Notes: generated by a model not told the origin, from the sequence alone. Numbered from the stretch's first letter, positions 26,774-35,965 are shown. The stretch: DNA of 64,000 nucleotides from Amycolatopsis balhimycina FH 1894 (GCF_000384295.1 NZ_KB913037.1:4660868-4724867); one strand, 5' to 3'. Numbers and translations are program-made.

Positions 26774-27961
26774 GTGACCCGTCCCTTGACCGAGTTCGCC
26801 CGCTACCTGCGCACCGAAACGACCGGCGGGTTGATCCTGCTCGGCGCGAGCGGGGTCGCGCTGCTCTGGGCCAACTCGCCGCTGCGGGACAGCTACCACG
26901 CCCTGCGCGACTTCCGGCTCGGCCCGGAGTTCCTCCACCTGAACCTGACGCTCGGCGACTGGGCGAAGGACGGCCTCCTCGCCCTGTTCTTCTTCGTCGC
27001 CGGGCTCGAACTCAAGCGCGAACTCGTCATCGGCGAGCTGTCGCGCTTCAAGCAGGCGGTGCTGCCGGTCGTCGCCGCGATCGGCGGCATGGTCGTGCCC
27101 GCGCTCGTCGCGCTGGCCGTCGGCTGGGGGACGCCGGGGATCGACCGGGCGTGGGCGATCCCGGTCGCCACGGACATCGCGTTCGCGCTCGGCGTCCTCG
27201 CGCTGACCGCGTCGAACCTGCCCTCCAGCGCGCGGGTCTTCCTGCTGTCGCTGGCCGTGGTGGACGACCTCGGCGCGATCGTCGTCATCGCCGTGCTGTT
27301 CACGACGGGCTTCGACCTGGTCGCGGTGGCCGTCGCCGTCGTGGCGCTCGCGCTGTACGCGTTCCTGCAGCACCGCCGGGTCCGGACGCCGTGGCTGTAC
27401 GTGCCCCTGGCGCTGGTCACCTGGGTCGCGGTGCACTCGGCGGGCATCCACGCGACGATCGCCGGCGTCGCGCTGGGCCTGCTCACCCGCGTCCGCGCCG
27501 ACGAAGGCGAGGCCGAAGCTCCGGCGCTGCGGCTCGAACACCGGCTCCAGCCGTGGTCGGCCGCCGTCGCCGTGCCGGTGTTCGCGCTCTTCGCGGCCGG
27601 GATCTCGCTCGACGGCGACGCGCTGGGCGCGGTCTTCACGACGGCGTTGCCGCTGGCGGTGCTCGCCGGGCTGCTCGGCGGCAAGGTCGTCGGCATCCTC
27701 GGGGCCAGCCTGCTCGCCGTGAAGCTGCGCGTGGCCGAGAAGCCGCGCGGGATGGGCTGGCGGGACCTGGTCGCGTTGTCCGTGCTCGGCGGGGTCGGGT
27801 TCACCGTCAGCCTGCTGATCGCCGAGCTCGCGCTGCCCGGTGAGACGAGTGAACTGGCCAAGGCCGCGGTGCTGATCGCATCGGCGACGGCGTCCCTCCT
27901 GGCGGCGGCCCTGCTACTCCGTCGCAGCAAGGTTCACGCGCAAATCTCCGACACACTGTGA
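26774..27961 (+). CDS. nhaA: Na+/H+ antiporter NhaA
   Basis: 395 aa, the usual length. Motifs: TTGGLILLGASGVALLWANS, FFFVAGLELKRELVIGEL, and the paired aspartates in SLAVVDDLGAIVVIAVLFT that bind the ions, plus ATDIAFALGVLAL. Exchanges internal Na+ for external H+ in the membrane. GTG 26774 is used; the first ten residues fit the family. Divergent from the peptide transporter. Confidence 0.94.
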   Translation: MTRPLTEFARYLRTETTGGLILLGASGVALLWANSPLRDSYHALRDFRLGPEFLHLNLTLGDWAKDGLLALFFFVAGLELKRELVIGELSRFKQAVLPVVAAIGGMVVPALVALAVGWGTPGIDRAWAIPVATDIAFALGVLALTASNLPSSARVFLLSLAVVDDLGAIVVIAVLFTTGFDLVAVAVAVVALALYAFLQHRRVRTPWLYVPLALVTWVAVHSAGIHATIAGVALGLLTRVRADEGEAEAPALRLEHRLQPWSAAVAVPVFALFAAGISLDGDALGAVFTTALPLAVLAGLLGGKVVGILGASLLAVKLRVAEKPRGMGWRDLVALSVLGGVGFTVSLLIAELALPGETSELAKAAVLIASATASLLAAALLLRRSKVHAQISDTL

Positions 27962-28003
27962 CGCCGCCGCGCCCGGTTTCGGGCCACATGGCACGATGAC
28001 CCG

Positions 28004-28504
28004 GTGAGCAGCCCCAAGCACGAACGCATCGGCCCCGACGGCGTGGGGGCCGTGCCTTACCTCCCGCTGTCCTCCGCCACCGACGTCCCCGGTGACCAGT
28101 CGATCGGCCGCCTGGTCGGCGACGCGACCCAGCACATCTCGACCCTCGTCCGGGCCGAGATGGAGCTCGCGAAGTCCGAGCTGATCGGCGAGGTGAAGAA
28201 GGGCCTCAAGGGGGCCGTCTACTTCATGATCGCACTGACGGTCGTCCTGTACAGCACGTTCTTCCTCTTTTTCTTCCTGTCCGAGGGCCTGGCCGAGTGG
28301 TTCCGGGGCCTCCACCGCTGGGGCGCGTTCGGCGTCGTGCTCCTGCTGATGTGGGCGGTCGCGGCGGTGGCCGGCTTCCTCGGCTACCGCAAGGTGAAGA
28401 AGTTCAAAGCACCCGAGCGGACGATCGCCAGCGTCAAGGAGACCGCCGCCGCGCTCAAGCCGCAGCGCGCGCCCGAAGCCGACTTGACGACCACGCGCGA
28501 CTGA
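28004..28504 (+). CDS. Holin-superfamily-like membrane protein (Rv3669 type)
   Basis: 166 aa with two central helices (AVYFMIALTVVLYSTFFLFF and FGVVLLLMWAVAAVAGFLGY) flanked by an N-terminal amphipathic segment (DATQHISTLVRAEMELAKSE) and a basic tail. This is the pattern of PF07332-type actinobacterial proteins named phage holin family. There is no prophage around it; it is a housekeeping membrane protein of the acs-marP region. CACGAT lies 6 nt before the GTG. Followed after 9 nt by the hydrolase gene, so probably co-transcribed. Confidence 0.8.
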   Translation: MSSPKHERIGPDGVGAVPYLPLSSATDVPGDQSIGRLVGDATQHISTLVRAEMELAKSELIGEVKKGLKGAVYFMIALTVVLYSTFFLFFFLSEGLAEWFRGLHRWGAFGVVLLLMWAVAAVAGFLGYRKVKKFKAPERTIASVKETAAALKPQRAPEADLTTTRD

Positions 28505-28513
28505 GTCTCTTCG

Positions 28514-29437
28514 TTGCACGCGTCCCCCGACCCGTCGATCGTCCGGATCGACGGTCCGTGGGTCCATCGCGACGTGTCCGCGAACGGCATCCGCCTGCAC
28601 GTCGCCGAGCTCGGCGACGGACCCGTCGTGGTGCTGCTGCACGGGTTCGCCGAGTTCTGGTGGACCTGGCACCACCAGCTGGGGGCACTGGCCGAAGCCG
28701 GCTTCCGCGCGGTCGCCGTCGACCTGCGCGGCTACGGCGACTCGGACAAGCCGCCCCGCGGCTACGACGCGTGGACGCTGGCCGGTGACGTCGGCGGGCT
28801 GATCAAGTCGCTCGGGGCGCGCCGCGCGCACCTCGTCGGGCACGCGTGGGGCGGCATGCTCGCCTGGACGGTCGCGGCCCTGCACCCGCGGCTCGTGGCG
28901 TCGGTGACGGCGATCGGCGCCGCCCACCCCCTCGCGCTGCGCTCGTCGGTCCGCCCGTGGCGTGGGCAGGGCCGTGCGGCCGGGCACCTGTTCCGCTTCC
29001 AGGTGCCGATGGCCCCGGAGAAGTGGCTGCTCAAGGAGGAGGCGAAGGCCGTCGAGGACCTGTTCGGCGGCTGGGCCGGCCACCGCTGGCGGTCCACTTC
29101 GGACTTCACCGAGAGCGTCGAGGCGTTCCGGCAGGCGATGCTCGTGCCCGGCGTCGCGCACAGCGCGCTCGAGTACTACCGCTGGGCCTTCCGCGCCCAG
29201 TTCCGCGGCGAAGGCCGCCGGTTCACCGACGCCGTCGGCACCCGGATCACTGCGCCGACCCTGCAGCTGCACGGCGCCGACGACACCTGCATCCTGCCCG
29301 AAACGGCGACGTCGTCGGTGCGCTGGGCGGGCCCGCACGCCGAGCCGGAGTTCTGGCCGGGCGTCGGGCACTTCCCCCATCTCGAGGTGCCGGACCGCAC
29401 GTCGGCGGCCCTGGTGGACTTCCTCAAGCGAGACTGA
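28514..29437 (+). CDS. Alpha/beta hydrolase, EphE-like, nucleophile replaced
   Basis: 307 aa, epoxide-hydrolase-like. The oxyanion segment VVLLHGFAEFWWTWHHQL, the RGYGDSDKP strand and the C-terminal acid and base (HGADDTCILP, GVGHFPHLE) are present. The nucleophile elbow reads LVGHAWGGM, so the position normally held by Asp (GHDWGG) is Ala111 (GCG at 28844-28846). As read, it cannot form the alkyl-enzyme ester of epoxide hydrolases. It is the positional homologue of Rv3670 (ephE). Its last 14 nt overlap the convergent monooxygenase gene. Confidence 0.82.
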   Translation: MHASPDPSIVRIDGPWVHRDVSANGIRLHVAELGDGPVVVLLHGFAEFWWTWHHQLGALAEAGFRAVAVDLRGYGDSDKPPRGYDAWTLAGDVGGLIKSLGARRAHLVGHAWGGMLAWTVAALHPRLVASVTAIGAAHPLALRSSVRPWRGQGRAAGHLFRFQVPMAPEKWLLKEEAKAVEDLFGGWAGHRWRSTSDFTESVEAFRQAMLVPGVAHSALEYYRWAFRAQFRGEGRRFTDAVGTRITAPTLQLHGADDTCILPETATSSVRWAGPHAEPEFWPGVGHFPHLEVPDRTSAALVDFLKRD

Positions 29438-30512
29438 TGGCGTTCTTCGCCCGCTCCACCGACTCCTCCGCCGCCGGTCCTTCGGGGTTTTCGGTGGCCA
29501 GCGCCTGGTTGAGCGCGACAAAGGGCCGCATCCGCCGCTCGTAAGCCGCGAAGGCGTCTTCGTGGGCCGCGCGGCCGAGCTCCTGAGCCAGCACGTACGC
29601 GCCGACGAGCGCGAGGCTCGTCCCCTGTCCGGACAGCGCCGACGCGCAGTATCCGGCATCGCCGACCAGCACGACCCGTCCCGCCGACCAGCGGTCGAGG
29701 TGGATCTGGGCCATGGCGTCGAAGTAGAACACGTCCGCGTCGGCCATCGCCTCCAGCAGTTTCGGCACCTCCCAGCCGACCCCGGCGAGCCGCTCGGCGA
29801 TCAGCCGCTTCTGTTCCGGAACGGCCATGCGCGGCAGCGGATCCGAACCGAAGCCGAGGGTCACGCGGAGCTCGGTGTTGTTCCGGACGGGGTAGGCCAC
29901 GCCGCCGGTGTGCTCGTGCCGGAACCAGACCTGCCAGTCCTCGAGCCCCAGGAAGTTGGCCGTCGGGAAGATCGCCAGGTACTGCCCGAGGTGGCGGGTG
30001 AAGTCCTCCTCCGGGCCGAAGGCCAGCCGCCGCACCGCCGAGTGCAGGCCGTCCGCCCCGACGACCAGGTCGAACGTCCGGAAGCCGCCGCGCTCGAAGT
30101 CGACGCGCACACCGTGCGCCTCCTCGGTCAAGGCGGTGATGGAGTCGCCGAAGACGTATTCGACGCCGGGTGCCTCCAGCAGCATCGCGACGACGTCGTC
30201 GCGCAGGATCTCGAAGTCGGCGCTGTCCAGCCGGCCGCTGCTGAAGGTGTGCTCCTCCGAGCGGAACAGTTCGTGGCCATCACCGTCCACCATGGACATT
30301 CCGCGCATCCGGGTCCGCAGCGCGCGCATCCGGTCGCCGAGTCCCAGTTCGCCGACGACGTCGAGCGCGGCGCCGCGCACGTCGATCGCCTGGCCGCCGG
30401 TGCGCGGGCCGGGCGCCCGCTCCACCACGGTCACGGTGAAGCCCTGGCGCGCCAGGAACCAGGCCAAGGTGCCGCCGGCGACACCGGCGCCGGAGATCAG
30501 GACGTTCCGCAT
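29424..30512 (-). CDS. FAD-dependent monooxygenase (PHBH/TetX type)
   Basis: 362 aa. NVLISGAGVAGGTLAWFLAR is the FAD Rossmann motif, FDLVVGADGLHSAVR the DG motif, and RVVLVGDAGYCASALSGQGT the GD motif, so FAD and NADPH binding are intact. Such enzymes hydroxylate aromatic compounds, including antibiotics (TetX, Rox). The substrate is unknown. It is divergent from a GntR-TetR regulator 109 bp away, suggesting induction by its substrate. Confidence 0.88.
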   Translation of the reverse strand: MRNVLISGAGVAGGTLAWFLARQGFTVTVVERAPGPRTGGQAIDVRGAALDVVGELGLGDRMRALRTRMRGMSMVDGDGHELFRSEEHTFSSGRLDSADFEILRDDVVAMLLEAPGVEYVFGDSITALTEEAHGVRVDFERGGFRTFDLVVGADGLHSAVRRLAFGPEEDFTRHLGQYLAIFPTANFLGLEDWQVWFRHEHTGGVAYPVRNNTELRVTLGFGSDPLPRMAVPEQKRLIAERLAGVGWEVPKLLEAMADADVFYFDAMAQIHLDRWSAGRVVLVGDAGYCASALSGQGTSLALVGAYVLAQELGRAAHEDAFAAYERRMRPFVALNQALATENPEGPAAEESVERAKNAISLA

Positions 30513-30576
30513 GTTTCCTCCAGAGTTGTACGCTGTTGTGCACTACCATGGAGTCCATGCAGCTCCAATGCCATTT

Positions 30577-30590
30577 CTGTACTAGTACAG
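30577..30590. promoter_or_regulatory. Perfect palindromic operator for the GntR-TetR regulator
   Basis: CTGTACTAGTACAG, a 14-bp perfect palindrome with GT-N-AC spacing fitting GntR-type operators, in the divergent gap. A half copy (CTGTACTAG) follows at 30599-30607, and GTTGTACGCTGTTGTGCAC lies nearer the monooxygenase start. Confidence 0.65.
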
Positions 30591-30621
30591 ATGGCTCGCT
30601 GTACTAGGTCAGGGGGCCATC

Positions 30622-31503
30622 GTGAAGTACTTAGCCATCGCCGACGAGCTGCGGGGCCGGATCGCGCGCGGCGATCTGCCGCCGGGCGCGCGAGTCCCGT
30701 CGACCAGGCGGCTCGCCACCGACCACGGCGTCGCGATGGCGACGGCCGCGAAGGCACTCGCCCTGTTGGGCCAGGAGGGCCTGGTGCACGCGGAGCCTCG
30801 GTCCGGCACGGTCGTCGCGGGCCGGGAGCACCGCGGCGGGCGGCGCGGGCTGACGCGGGAGCAGCTCGTGCGGACCGCCATCGCCATCGCCGACACCGAG
30901 GGTCTCGGCGCGCTGTCCATGCGCGGGGTCGCGGCCCGCCTCGGGGTCGCGGCGATGGCGCCGTACCGGTACGTGCGCGGCAAGGACGAACTGGTGCTGC
31001 TCATGGCCGACGCCGCGTTCGGCGAGCGCGGCTACCCGGCGAAGCCGTCCGGCGACTGGCGCGAACGGCTGACCCTCGGCGGCCGCACGCTCTGGTCGCT
31101 CTTCCGGCGTCACCCGTGGCTGGCGCAGCTCGGCCCGATCACGCGTCCGCTACCGCTGCGCAACCTCGCCACGCACGGCGAGTGGGCATTGTCCGCGCTG
31201 GCCGAACTCGGCGTCGACGCCGCGACGCTGTGCAACCTGCACGTCCTGTTCTTCAGCCACGTCCAGGGCATGGCTGTCCACCTGGAGCGCGAGCAGAACG
31301 CGCTGGCGTCGTCCGGGCTGACCGAAGAGGACTGGATGGACCACCAGGGCCCCGCGGTGACGGCGATGGCGGCCGGGCACCCGACGTTCGCCAGGATGCT
31401 CGCCGACCTGACCGAAACCGGCTACGACCTGGTGCTCGACGACATCTTCGAACTGGGCATGCGGGCGCTGCTGGACGGGCTCGCGCTGCGGTTCGGGCGC
31501 TAG
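30622..31503 (+). CDS. GntR-TetR fusion transcriptional regulator
   Basis: 293 aa with two DNA-binding domains. Residues 1-70 are a GntR winged helix (YLAIADELRGRIARGDLPPG, STRRLATDHGVAMATAAKAL, GLVHAEPRSGTVV). Residues 76-125 are a TetR helix-turn-helix (LTREQLVRTAIAIADTEGLG, MRGVAARLGVAAMAPYRYVR), followed by a TetR_C-type ligand domain. GTG 30622. The stop overlaps the marP stop by 4 nt (CTAG). It should control the divergent monooxygenase through the TGTACTAGTACA palindrome. Confidence 0.85.
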   Translation: MKYLAIADELRGRIARGDLPPGARVPSTRRLATDHGVAMATAAKALALLGQEGLVHAEPRSGTVVAGREHRGGRRGLTREQLVRTAIAIADTEGLGALSMRGVAARLGVAAMAPYRYVRGKDELVLLMADAAFGERGYPAKPSGDWRERLTLGGRTLWSLFRRHPWLAQLGPITRPLPLRNLATHGEWALSALAELGVDAATLCNLHVLFFSHVQGMAVHLEREQNALASSGLTEEDWMDHQGPAVTAMAAGHPTFARMLADLTETGYDLVLDDIFELGMRALLDGLALRFGR

Positions 31504-32684
31504 GCCGCGCAGGAGCCGGTCGACGCGTCCACCGTCTGCGACGGGGCCGCGTCCACCTCGGCGCGCACCTGCTCGGCCGTCAGCGTGAAGCCGGTCTCCG
31601 GGTCCTCCACCGCCGCGCCGAACACGACGCCGATGACCCGGCCGTCCGGGGTCACCATCGGACCGCCCGAGTTGCCGCTGCGGATTTCGGCACGGACCGT
31701 GAAGACGTCCCGCTGCACGGTGTTCGCCTCGTAGATGTCCGGGCCGCGCAGGTTGATCCGGCCGCGCACGCGGGCCGGTGTCGCCCGGTACGGGCCGTCG
31801 AGCGGGTAGCCGAGGACGATCGCGCTGTCGCCCGCCTTGGCCGTCTCCGGCGCGAACTGCAGTGCCGGGGCCCGCAGCCGCGGCACGTCGAGCACGGCGA
31901 TGTCGACCTCGGGGTCGAAGTAGACGACGTGGGCCGGGTAGTCGCCCTGGGTCGTCTCGATGCCGACGGTGTCGGTTCCGGCCACGACGTGCGCGTTCGT
32001 CATCACCCGCTGCGGCGCGACGACGAACCCGCTGCCCTCGAGCGACCGCGAGCACGAACTGGCGGTGCCGCGGATCTTGACCACGCTGCCGTGCAGCTGC
32101 TGGACGATTCCGCTGCGCTGCAGCGCGGGATCCGGCGGCGAGGTGTCGGCCGTCGGAGCCTTCTGGAACGGGGGCAGGATCGACGGGAAGCCGGAGGCGT
32201 CGAGGAGCTTGCGCAGCTCGTTCGGAAAGCCCTGCGCGGCCTCGGGCATCGCGTCGTTGACCTTGCCGAGCACCACCGAGTTGTTGATCGCCTTCGGTAG
32301 CCACGGCAGGCTGGACACGGTGGTCAGCGGCGTCGCGATCAGCCACGCCACCACGAACACGACCAGGGCCTGCACGACCGCGCCGAGCGTCTTGTCGATG
32401 CCGGAGAGCTTGTCCGGGTTGATCTTCTGCCGCAGCCGCCGGCCCACGTAGACGCCGATCGCCTCGCCGAAGGCGACCAGGAAGACCACCGTCGCCACCG
32501 CGAAGGCCACCTTCCAGACGGGGTCGTCGAAGAACGAGACCACCACCGGCGCGAGCTTGACGCCGGCGACCGCGCCGAGCACGACGCCGACGAGCGACGG
32601 CAGCGCGATGATCACGCCCTGGTATGCGCCGGACACCGCCGCCAGCACGGCCAGCAGCAGCACCAGTACATCGACCCAGTTCAC
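31500..32684 (-). CDS. marP: MarP-type membrane serine protease
   Basis: 394 aa. Four N-terminal helices form a CvpA-like membrane domain (1-125). A trypsin-like periplasmic domain follows with His232 (MTNAHVVAG), Asp261 (DPEVDIAVLD) and Ser339 (RSGNSGGPM). Cys211 and Cys392 sit where the regulatory disulfide of mycobacterial MarP is found. In M. tuberculosis MarP (Rv3671c) protects against acid and oxidative stress, partly by activating a peptidoglycan hydrolase. GTG 32684 is 4 nt behind the Nudix gene, so it closes the nth-tlpA-nudix-marP operon. Confidence 0.93.
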   Translation of the reverse strand: MNWVDVLVLLLAVLAAVSGAYQGVIIALPSLVGVVLGAVAGVKLAPVVVSFFDDPVWKVAFAVATVVFLVAFGEAIGVYVGRRLRQKINPDKLSGIDKTLGAVVQALVVFVVAWLIATPLTTVSSLPWLPKAINNSVVLGKVNDAMPEAAQGFPNELRKLLDASGFPSILPPFQKAPTADTSPPDPALQRSGIVQQLHGSVVKIRGTASSCSRSLEGSGFVVAPQRVMTNAHVVAGTDTVGIETTQGDYPAHVVYFDPEVDIAVLDVPRLRAPALQFAPETAKAGDSAIVLGYPLDGPYRATPARVRGRINLRGPDIYEANTVQRDVFTVRAEIRSGNSGGPMVTPDGRVIGVVFGAAVEDPETGFTLTAEQVRAEVDAAPSQTVDASTGSCAA

Positions 32685-32688
32685 CGTG

Positions 32689-33387
32689 TCATTCCTTCCC
32701 CACCAGCCGTGCCTTGAACGCCGCGAGCGCTTCGTCGAGGTCCCGGACGTCGCCCGGGTCCCATTCGCGCTCCCAGCCTCCCAGGCTCAGGAGGACCGAA
32801 AGCAACCCGGCGGTGAACCCCCAGACGAAGAGCCCGCCGACCTCGAAGGCCGGCCCCTTCCACGGCATGCCTGCCTTCTTGACCGTGAACCGGTTGGCCG
32901 GGTCGGCCAGGTCGGCGATGGCGACGCGGGCGACGGACGCCGTCTCCCCCGGGTCGACCGCGTGCACCGGCGACGGCTCCGCCCAGTGCGCCAGCACCGG
33001 CGTCACGGCGAACTTCGACACCGGGACGAACAGCTCCGGCAGCACCGCGACCGGCCGGACCCCGGACGGGACCACCCCGGTCTCTTCCTCGGCCTCGCGC
33101 AGCGCGGTGCCGACCGGGCCGCCGTCGCCATCCTCGGCGCCGCCGCCCGGGAAGGCGACCTGCCCGGCGTGCGAGCCCAGCGTGTCGGCGCGGCGCTGCA
33201 GGAGGACGTCCGGCTCGCCGTCGGCTTCGCGTTCGCCGAAGAGGATGAGCACCGCGGCGGGCCGCGTGTAGGCGTCTTCGGGCGGGCTGAACCGCGTGAA
33301 GGTCTTCGAATCGACTTCGCCGCTCACCTTGACCAGCGGCCGGAGCCACTCCGGAACCGACTCCGGCTCGACCAGTGGTCCGATCAC
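32689..33387 (-). CDS. Nudix hydrolase, CoA pyrophosphatase-like
   Basis: 232 aa. GSHAGQVAFPGGGAEDGDGG and ALREAEEETGV form the Nudix box in the arrangement of the CoA-pyrophosphatase (NudL) subgroup, which is marked by an upstream LLQRRADTLGSHAGQ. Probable reaction: cleavage of CoA or acyl-CoA to 4'-phosphopantetheine and ADP. GTG 33387 overlaps the upstream stop as GTGA. Rv3672c by position. Confidence 0.88.
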   Translation of the reverse strand: MIGPLVEPESVPEWLRPLVKVSGEVDSKTFTRFSPPEDAYTRPAAVLILFGEREADGEPDVLLQRRADTLGSHAGQVAFPGGGAEDGDGGPVGTALREAEEETGVVPSGVRPVAVLPELFVPVSKFAVTPVLAHWAEPSPVHAVDPGETASVARVAIADLADPANRFTVKKAGMPWKGPAFEVGGLFVWGFTAGLLSVLLSLGGWEREWDPGDVRDLDEALAAFKARLVGKE

Positions 33388-33983
33388 GATGCCCCCTCGA
33401 CTGCCGCGCGCACCTGGTCAGTGTTCACGAACGTGCGTGGATTCGCGATGAACCGCACCTCGCCCGCGGCGGTGACCAGATACGACGCCGGGAGCGACGA
33501 AGGCACCTTCAGCGCCGTCCGGACGGGCCCGCTCTGCCCGTCCCCGTCGAACACCGACGGTAGGTGCACGCCCAGCCGGGCGAGGAGGTTCAAGCCGTCC
33601 TTCGCCGGGCTCTGCACCTGGACGCCGAGGACGCGCACCGCCCCTGGCTGTTTCGCGTACTCCTGGAGCACGGGCAGCTCGGTCCGGCACGGCTCGCACC
33701 ACGACGCCCACACGTTGACCAGCACCGGGGCGCCGGCGAGGGCCTTGCCGACGTCGACGCTCGCGCCGTCGCCCAGGCAATCCGCCGTGATCCCTTCGAG
33801 CTGCTTCACCGGCTGCGCCGTGCCCGGCGCCGGGCACGGCTGGAGCGCCGCCGCGGACCGGGCGGGCGCGAGGTCGCCGGACGGCTTCGCGGCGGTGTCG
33901 TCACCTCCGCGCGGCAGCAGCGCGACGATCAGCGCCACGGCCAGCACGGCAGCGGCCAGTGCCCACTTGGTGACTCTCGTCAC
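33384..33983 (-). CDS. TlpA/ResA-like membrane-anchored thioredoxin
   Basis: 199 aa. The N-terminal signal anchor ([18 protein letters not shown]) puts the thioredoxin fold outside the membrane. Active site [18 protein letters not shown] (CxxC). Insert Cys residues ([16 protein letters not shown]) before the fold resemble those of other actinobacterial members. Likely keeps extracytoplasmic disulfides reduced. GTG 33983 overlaps the nth stop (GTGA). It is next to marP, whose activity depends on a disulfide. Rv3673c by position. Confidence 0.88.
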   Translation of the reverse strand: MTRVTKWALAAAVLAVALIVALLPRGGDDTAAKPSGDLAPARSAAALQPCPAPGTAQPVKQLEGITADCLGDGASVDVGKALAGAPVLVNVWASWCEPCRTELPVLQEYAKQPGAVRVLGVQVQSPAKDGLNLLARLGVHLPSVFDGDGQSGPVRTALKVPSSLPASYLVTAAGEVRFIANPRTFVNTDQVRAAVEGAS

Positions 33984-34741
33984 CGGGGCGCCACCAGCGC
34001 CAGGATGTGGTCCTTTTCGACGCCTTTGACCAGCTTCGCGGCTTCCTCGAACCCGGTCGGGCCGGTGCCGTACGACGGGCAGTCCTTGGCCAGCGGGCAG
34101 GCGCCGCAGGCCGGCTTCTTGGCGTGGCAGACGCGGCGGCCGTGGAAGATCACCCGGTGCGAGAGCATCGTCCACTCCTTGCGGGGGATCAGCTCGCCGA
34201 CCACGTGCTCGACCTTGACCGGGTCCTCCTCCGCCGTCCAGCCCCAGCGCCGGACCAGCCGGCCGAAGTGGGTGTCGACGGTGATGCCCGGGACGTCGAA
34301 GGCGTTGCCGAGGACGACGTTGGCCGTCTTGCGGCCGACGCCGGGCAGGGTGACCAGGTCGGCCAGCTTGTTCGGGACCTCGCCGTCGAAGCGCTCGACC
34401 AGCGCCGCGCCGAGCCCCATCACGGAGTTCGCCTTGGCCCGGTAGAAGCCGGTGCTCCGGAGGTACTCCTCGAGTTCGGTGCGGTCGGCGCCCGCGTAGT
34501 CGGCGGCGGTCCGGTAGCGCTTGAACAGCGCGGGCGTGACGAGGTTCACCCGGACGTCGGTCGTCTGCGCGGACAGCACGACCGCGACCAGCAGTTCCAG
34601 CGGCGTGGTGAAGTCGAGCTCACAGTGGGCGTCCGGATACACGTCGTCCAAGCAACGCTTCATCCGCCTGGCGCGTCTCACCAGAGCTAACCGGCTTTCA
34701 CCAGCGCCCTCACGGGGGGCGTTCGTGGTGGCAGGTGGCAC
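33980..34741 (-). CDS. nth: Endonuclease III
   Basis: 253 aa. DNA glycosylase/AP lyase for oxidised pyrimidines. Helix-hairpin-helix [17 protein letters not shown] contains the catalytic Lys, [11 protein letters not shown] the Asp, and [18 protein letters not shown] the four Cys of the 4Fe-4S cluster. The first 20 residues are an extension. GTG 34741 is used; a later start is possible. First gene of the four-gene operon ending in marP. Rv3674c. Confidence 0.94.
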   Translation of the reverse strand: MPPATTNAPREGAGESRLALVRRARRMKRCLDDVYPDAHCELDFTTPLELLVAVVLSAQTTDVRVNLVTPALFKRYRTAADYAGADRTELEEYLRSTGFYRAKANSVMGLGAALVERFDGEVPNKLADLVTLPGVGRKTANVVLGNAFDVPGITVDTHFGRLVRRWGWTAEEDPVKVEHVVGELIPRKEWTMLSHRVIFHGRRVCHAKKPACGACPLAKDCPSYGTGPTGFEEAAKLVKGVEKDHILALVAPR

Positions 34742-34889
34742 CCCGATAGCCTACGGGCGCCGTCGGACGAGCCGGGCACTGCACCGGTGGACGACCGACA
34801 CGCCAGAGCACCACCTCGGCGCGTTTTCCGGCCGCCATGAGCGAGGATCTGGAGTAGATGCTTTTCATCGAGTGTTTCGGGGTCCGGTC

Positions 34890-35141
34890 ATGACTGTCTG
34901 GTTCGTCATCCTGGTCCCCCTGGTGATCATGTTCTTCGCGCTGTTCATGGAGCGGGTGGAGAGCAGGCTCAAGCACGTCGCGGTGCAGGAGAACGAGGTC
35001 GAAGAGTTCCTCGAGCAGGCGCAGCCCAACGAGGTCAGAGCGCTCTACGGGCACGGCATCGGCCGCGCGCTGGAGCTGTTCCGGCTGCGTAGGCTGGGCG
35101 GACGGGCAGCCAGGCTACGCGCGCGTCGCGTGCGGAGTTAG
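34890..35141 (+). CDS. Rv3675-like small membrane protein
   Basis: 83 aa. One N-terminal helix (VWFVILVPLVIMFFALFM), then a charged coil (ERVESRLKHVAVQENEVEEF) and a basic tail of Arg repeats (RLRRLGGRAARLRARRVR). It resembles the conserved protein between nth and crp in mycobacteria by position only. Function unknown. Its start at ATG 34890 lies 148 bp from the divergent nth start. Confidence 0.6.
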   Translation: MTVWFVILVPLVIMFFALFMERVESRLKHVAVQENEVEEFLEQAQPNEVRALYGHGIGRALELFRLRRLGGRAARLRARRVRS

Positions 35142-35223
35142 GCTCCACGTTCGAACGAGATCGTTTCCGCCATGTGCGAGTCCGGCGAGCGATCTCGGGA
35201 GTACGCCCTAGACTGACGCGCAA

Positions 35224-35237
35224 GTGATCGGCGTCAC
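35224..35237. promoter_or_regulatory. Candidate Crp autoregulation site
   Basis: GTGATCGGCGTCAC is GTGA-N6-TCAC, the core of the Crp/GlxR consensus. It lies directly downstream of a TAGACT -10 box (35209-35214) and 54 bp before the crp start, an arrangement suited to autorepression. Confidence 0.6.
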
Positions 35238-35290
35238 GCTCCTCCAGCCAAGGGGGAGCGTGATCGTTTCTCGACGAGGAGGCACCCGAG

Positions 35291-35965
35291 GTGGACGAAA
35301 CCCTGGCCCGTGCGGGCATTTTCCAGGGTGTGGAGCCGGCAGCGGCGGAGGCGCTGGCCCAGACCTTGGAATCCGTGGAGTTCCCCCGCGGCCATGTCAT
35401 CTTCAACGAGGGCGAGCCCGGCGACAAGCTGTACATCATCCAGTCCGGCAAGGTGAAGATCGGGCGCAAGTCCCCGGACGGCCGCGAGAACCTGCTGGGC
35501 ATCTTCGGCCCGTCGGACATGTTCGGCGAGCTGTCCATCTTCGACCCCGGCCCCCGGACGTCGAGCGCGACCACGGTCACCGAGGTCCGCGCGGTCACCA
35601 TGGACCGCCCGGCCCTGCGCCAGTGGATCTCGACCCGCCCGGAGATAGCGGAACAGCTGCTGCGCGTGGTCGCGCGCCGTCTGCGCCGGACGAACAACAT
35701 GGTCGCGGAGCTGATCTTCACCGACGTCCCGGGTCGCGTGGCGCGGGCACTGCTGCAGCTCGCGCAGCGGTTCGGCAGCCAGGAGGCGGGCCTGCTGCGG
35801 GTCACGCACGACCTGACGCAGGAGGAGATCGCCCAGTACGTCGGCGCCTCCCGCGAGACCGTCAACAAGGCGCTCGCCGACTTCGCCCACCGCGGCTGGC
35901 TGCGGCTCGAGGGCAAGAGCGTGCTCATCCTCGACCCGGAGCGGCTGGCCCGCCGGGCCCGCTAG
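35291..35965 (+). CDS. crp: Crp/Fnr-family global regulator
   Basis: 224 aa. cNMP domain with [18 protein letters not shown] (phosphate-binding cassette) at about 80-97 and [20 protein letters not shown] before it. The C-terminal HTH is [38 protein letters not shown]. Rv3676/GlxR orthologue by order and sequence; it binds cAMP and controls carbon and starvation genes. GTG 35291 has GAGGAGG upstream. A long hairpin ends the gene. Confidence 0.94.
   Translation: MDETLARAGIFQGVEPAAAEALAQTLESVEFPRGHVIFNEGEPGDKLYIIQSGKVKIGRKSPDGRENLLGIFGPSDMFGELSIFDPGPRTSSATTVTEVRAVTMDRPALRQWISTRPEIAEQLLRVVARRLRRTNNMVAELIFTDVPGRVARALLQLAQRFGSQEAGLLRVTHDLTQEEIAQYVGASRETVNKALADFAHRGWLRLEGKSVLILDPERLARRAR

Noticed and set aside
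28004..28504. Prophage signal from the holin-like gene
   Set aside because: No other phage genes, no attachment repeats, and the gene belongs to a conserved chromosomal neighbourhood.
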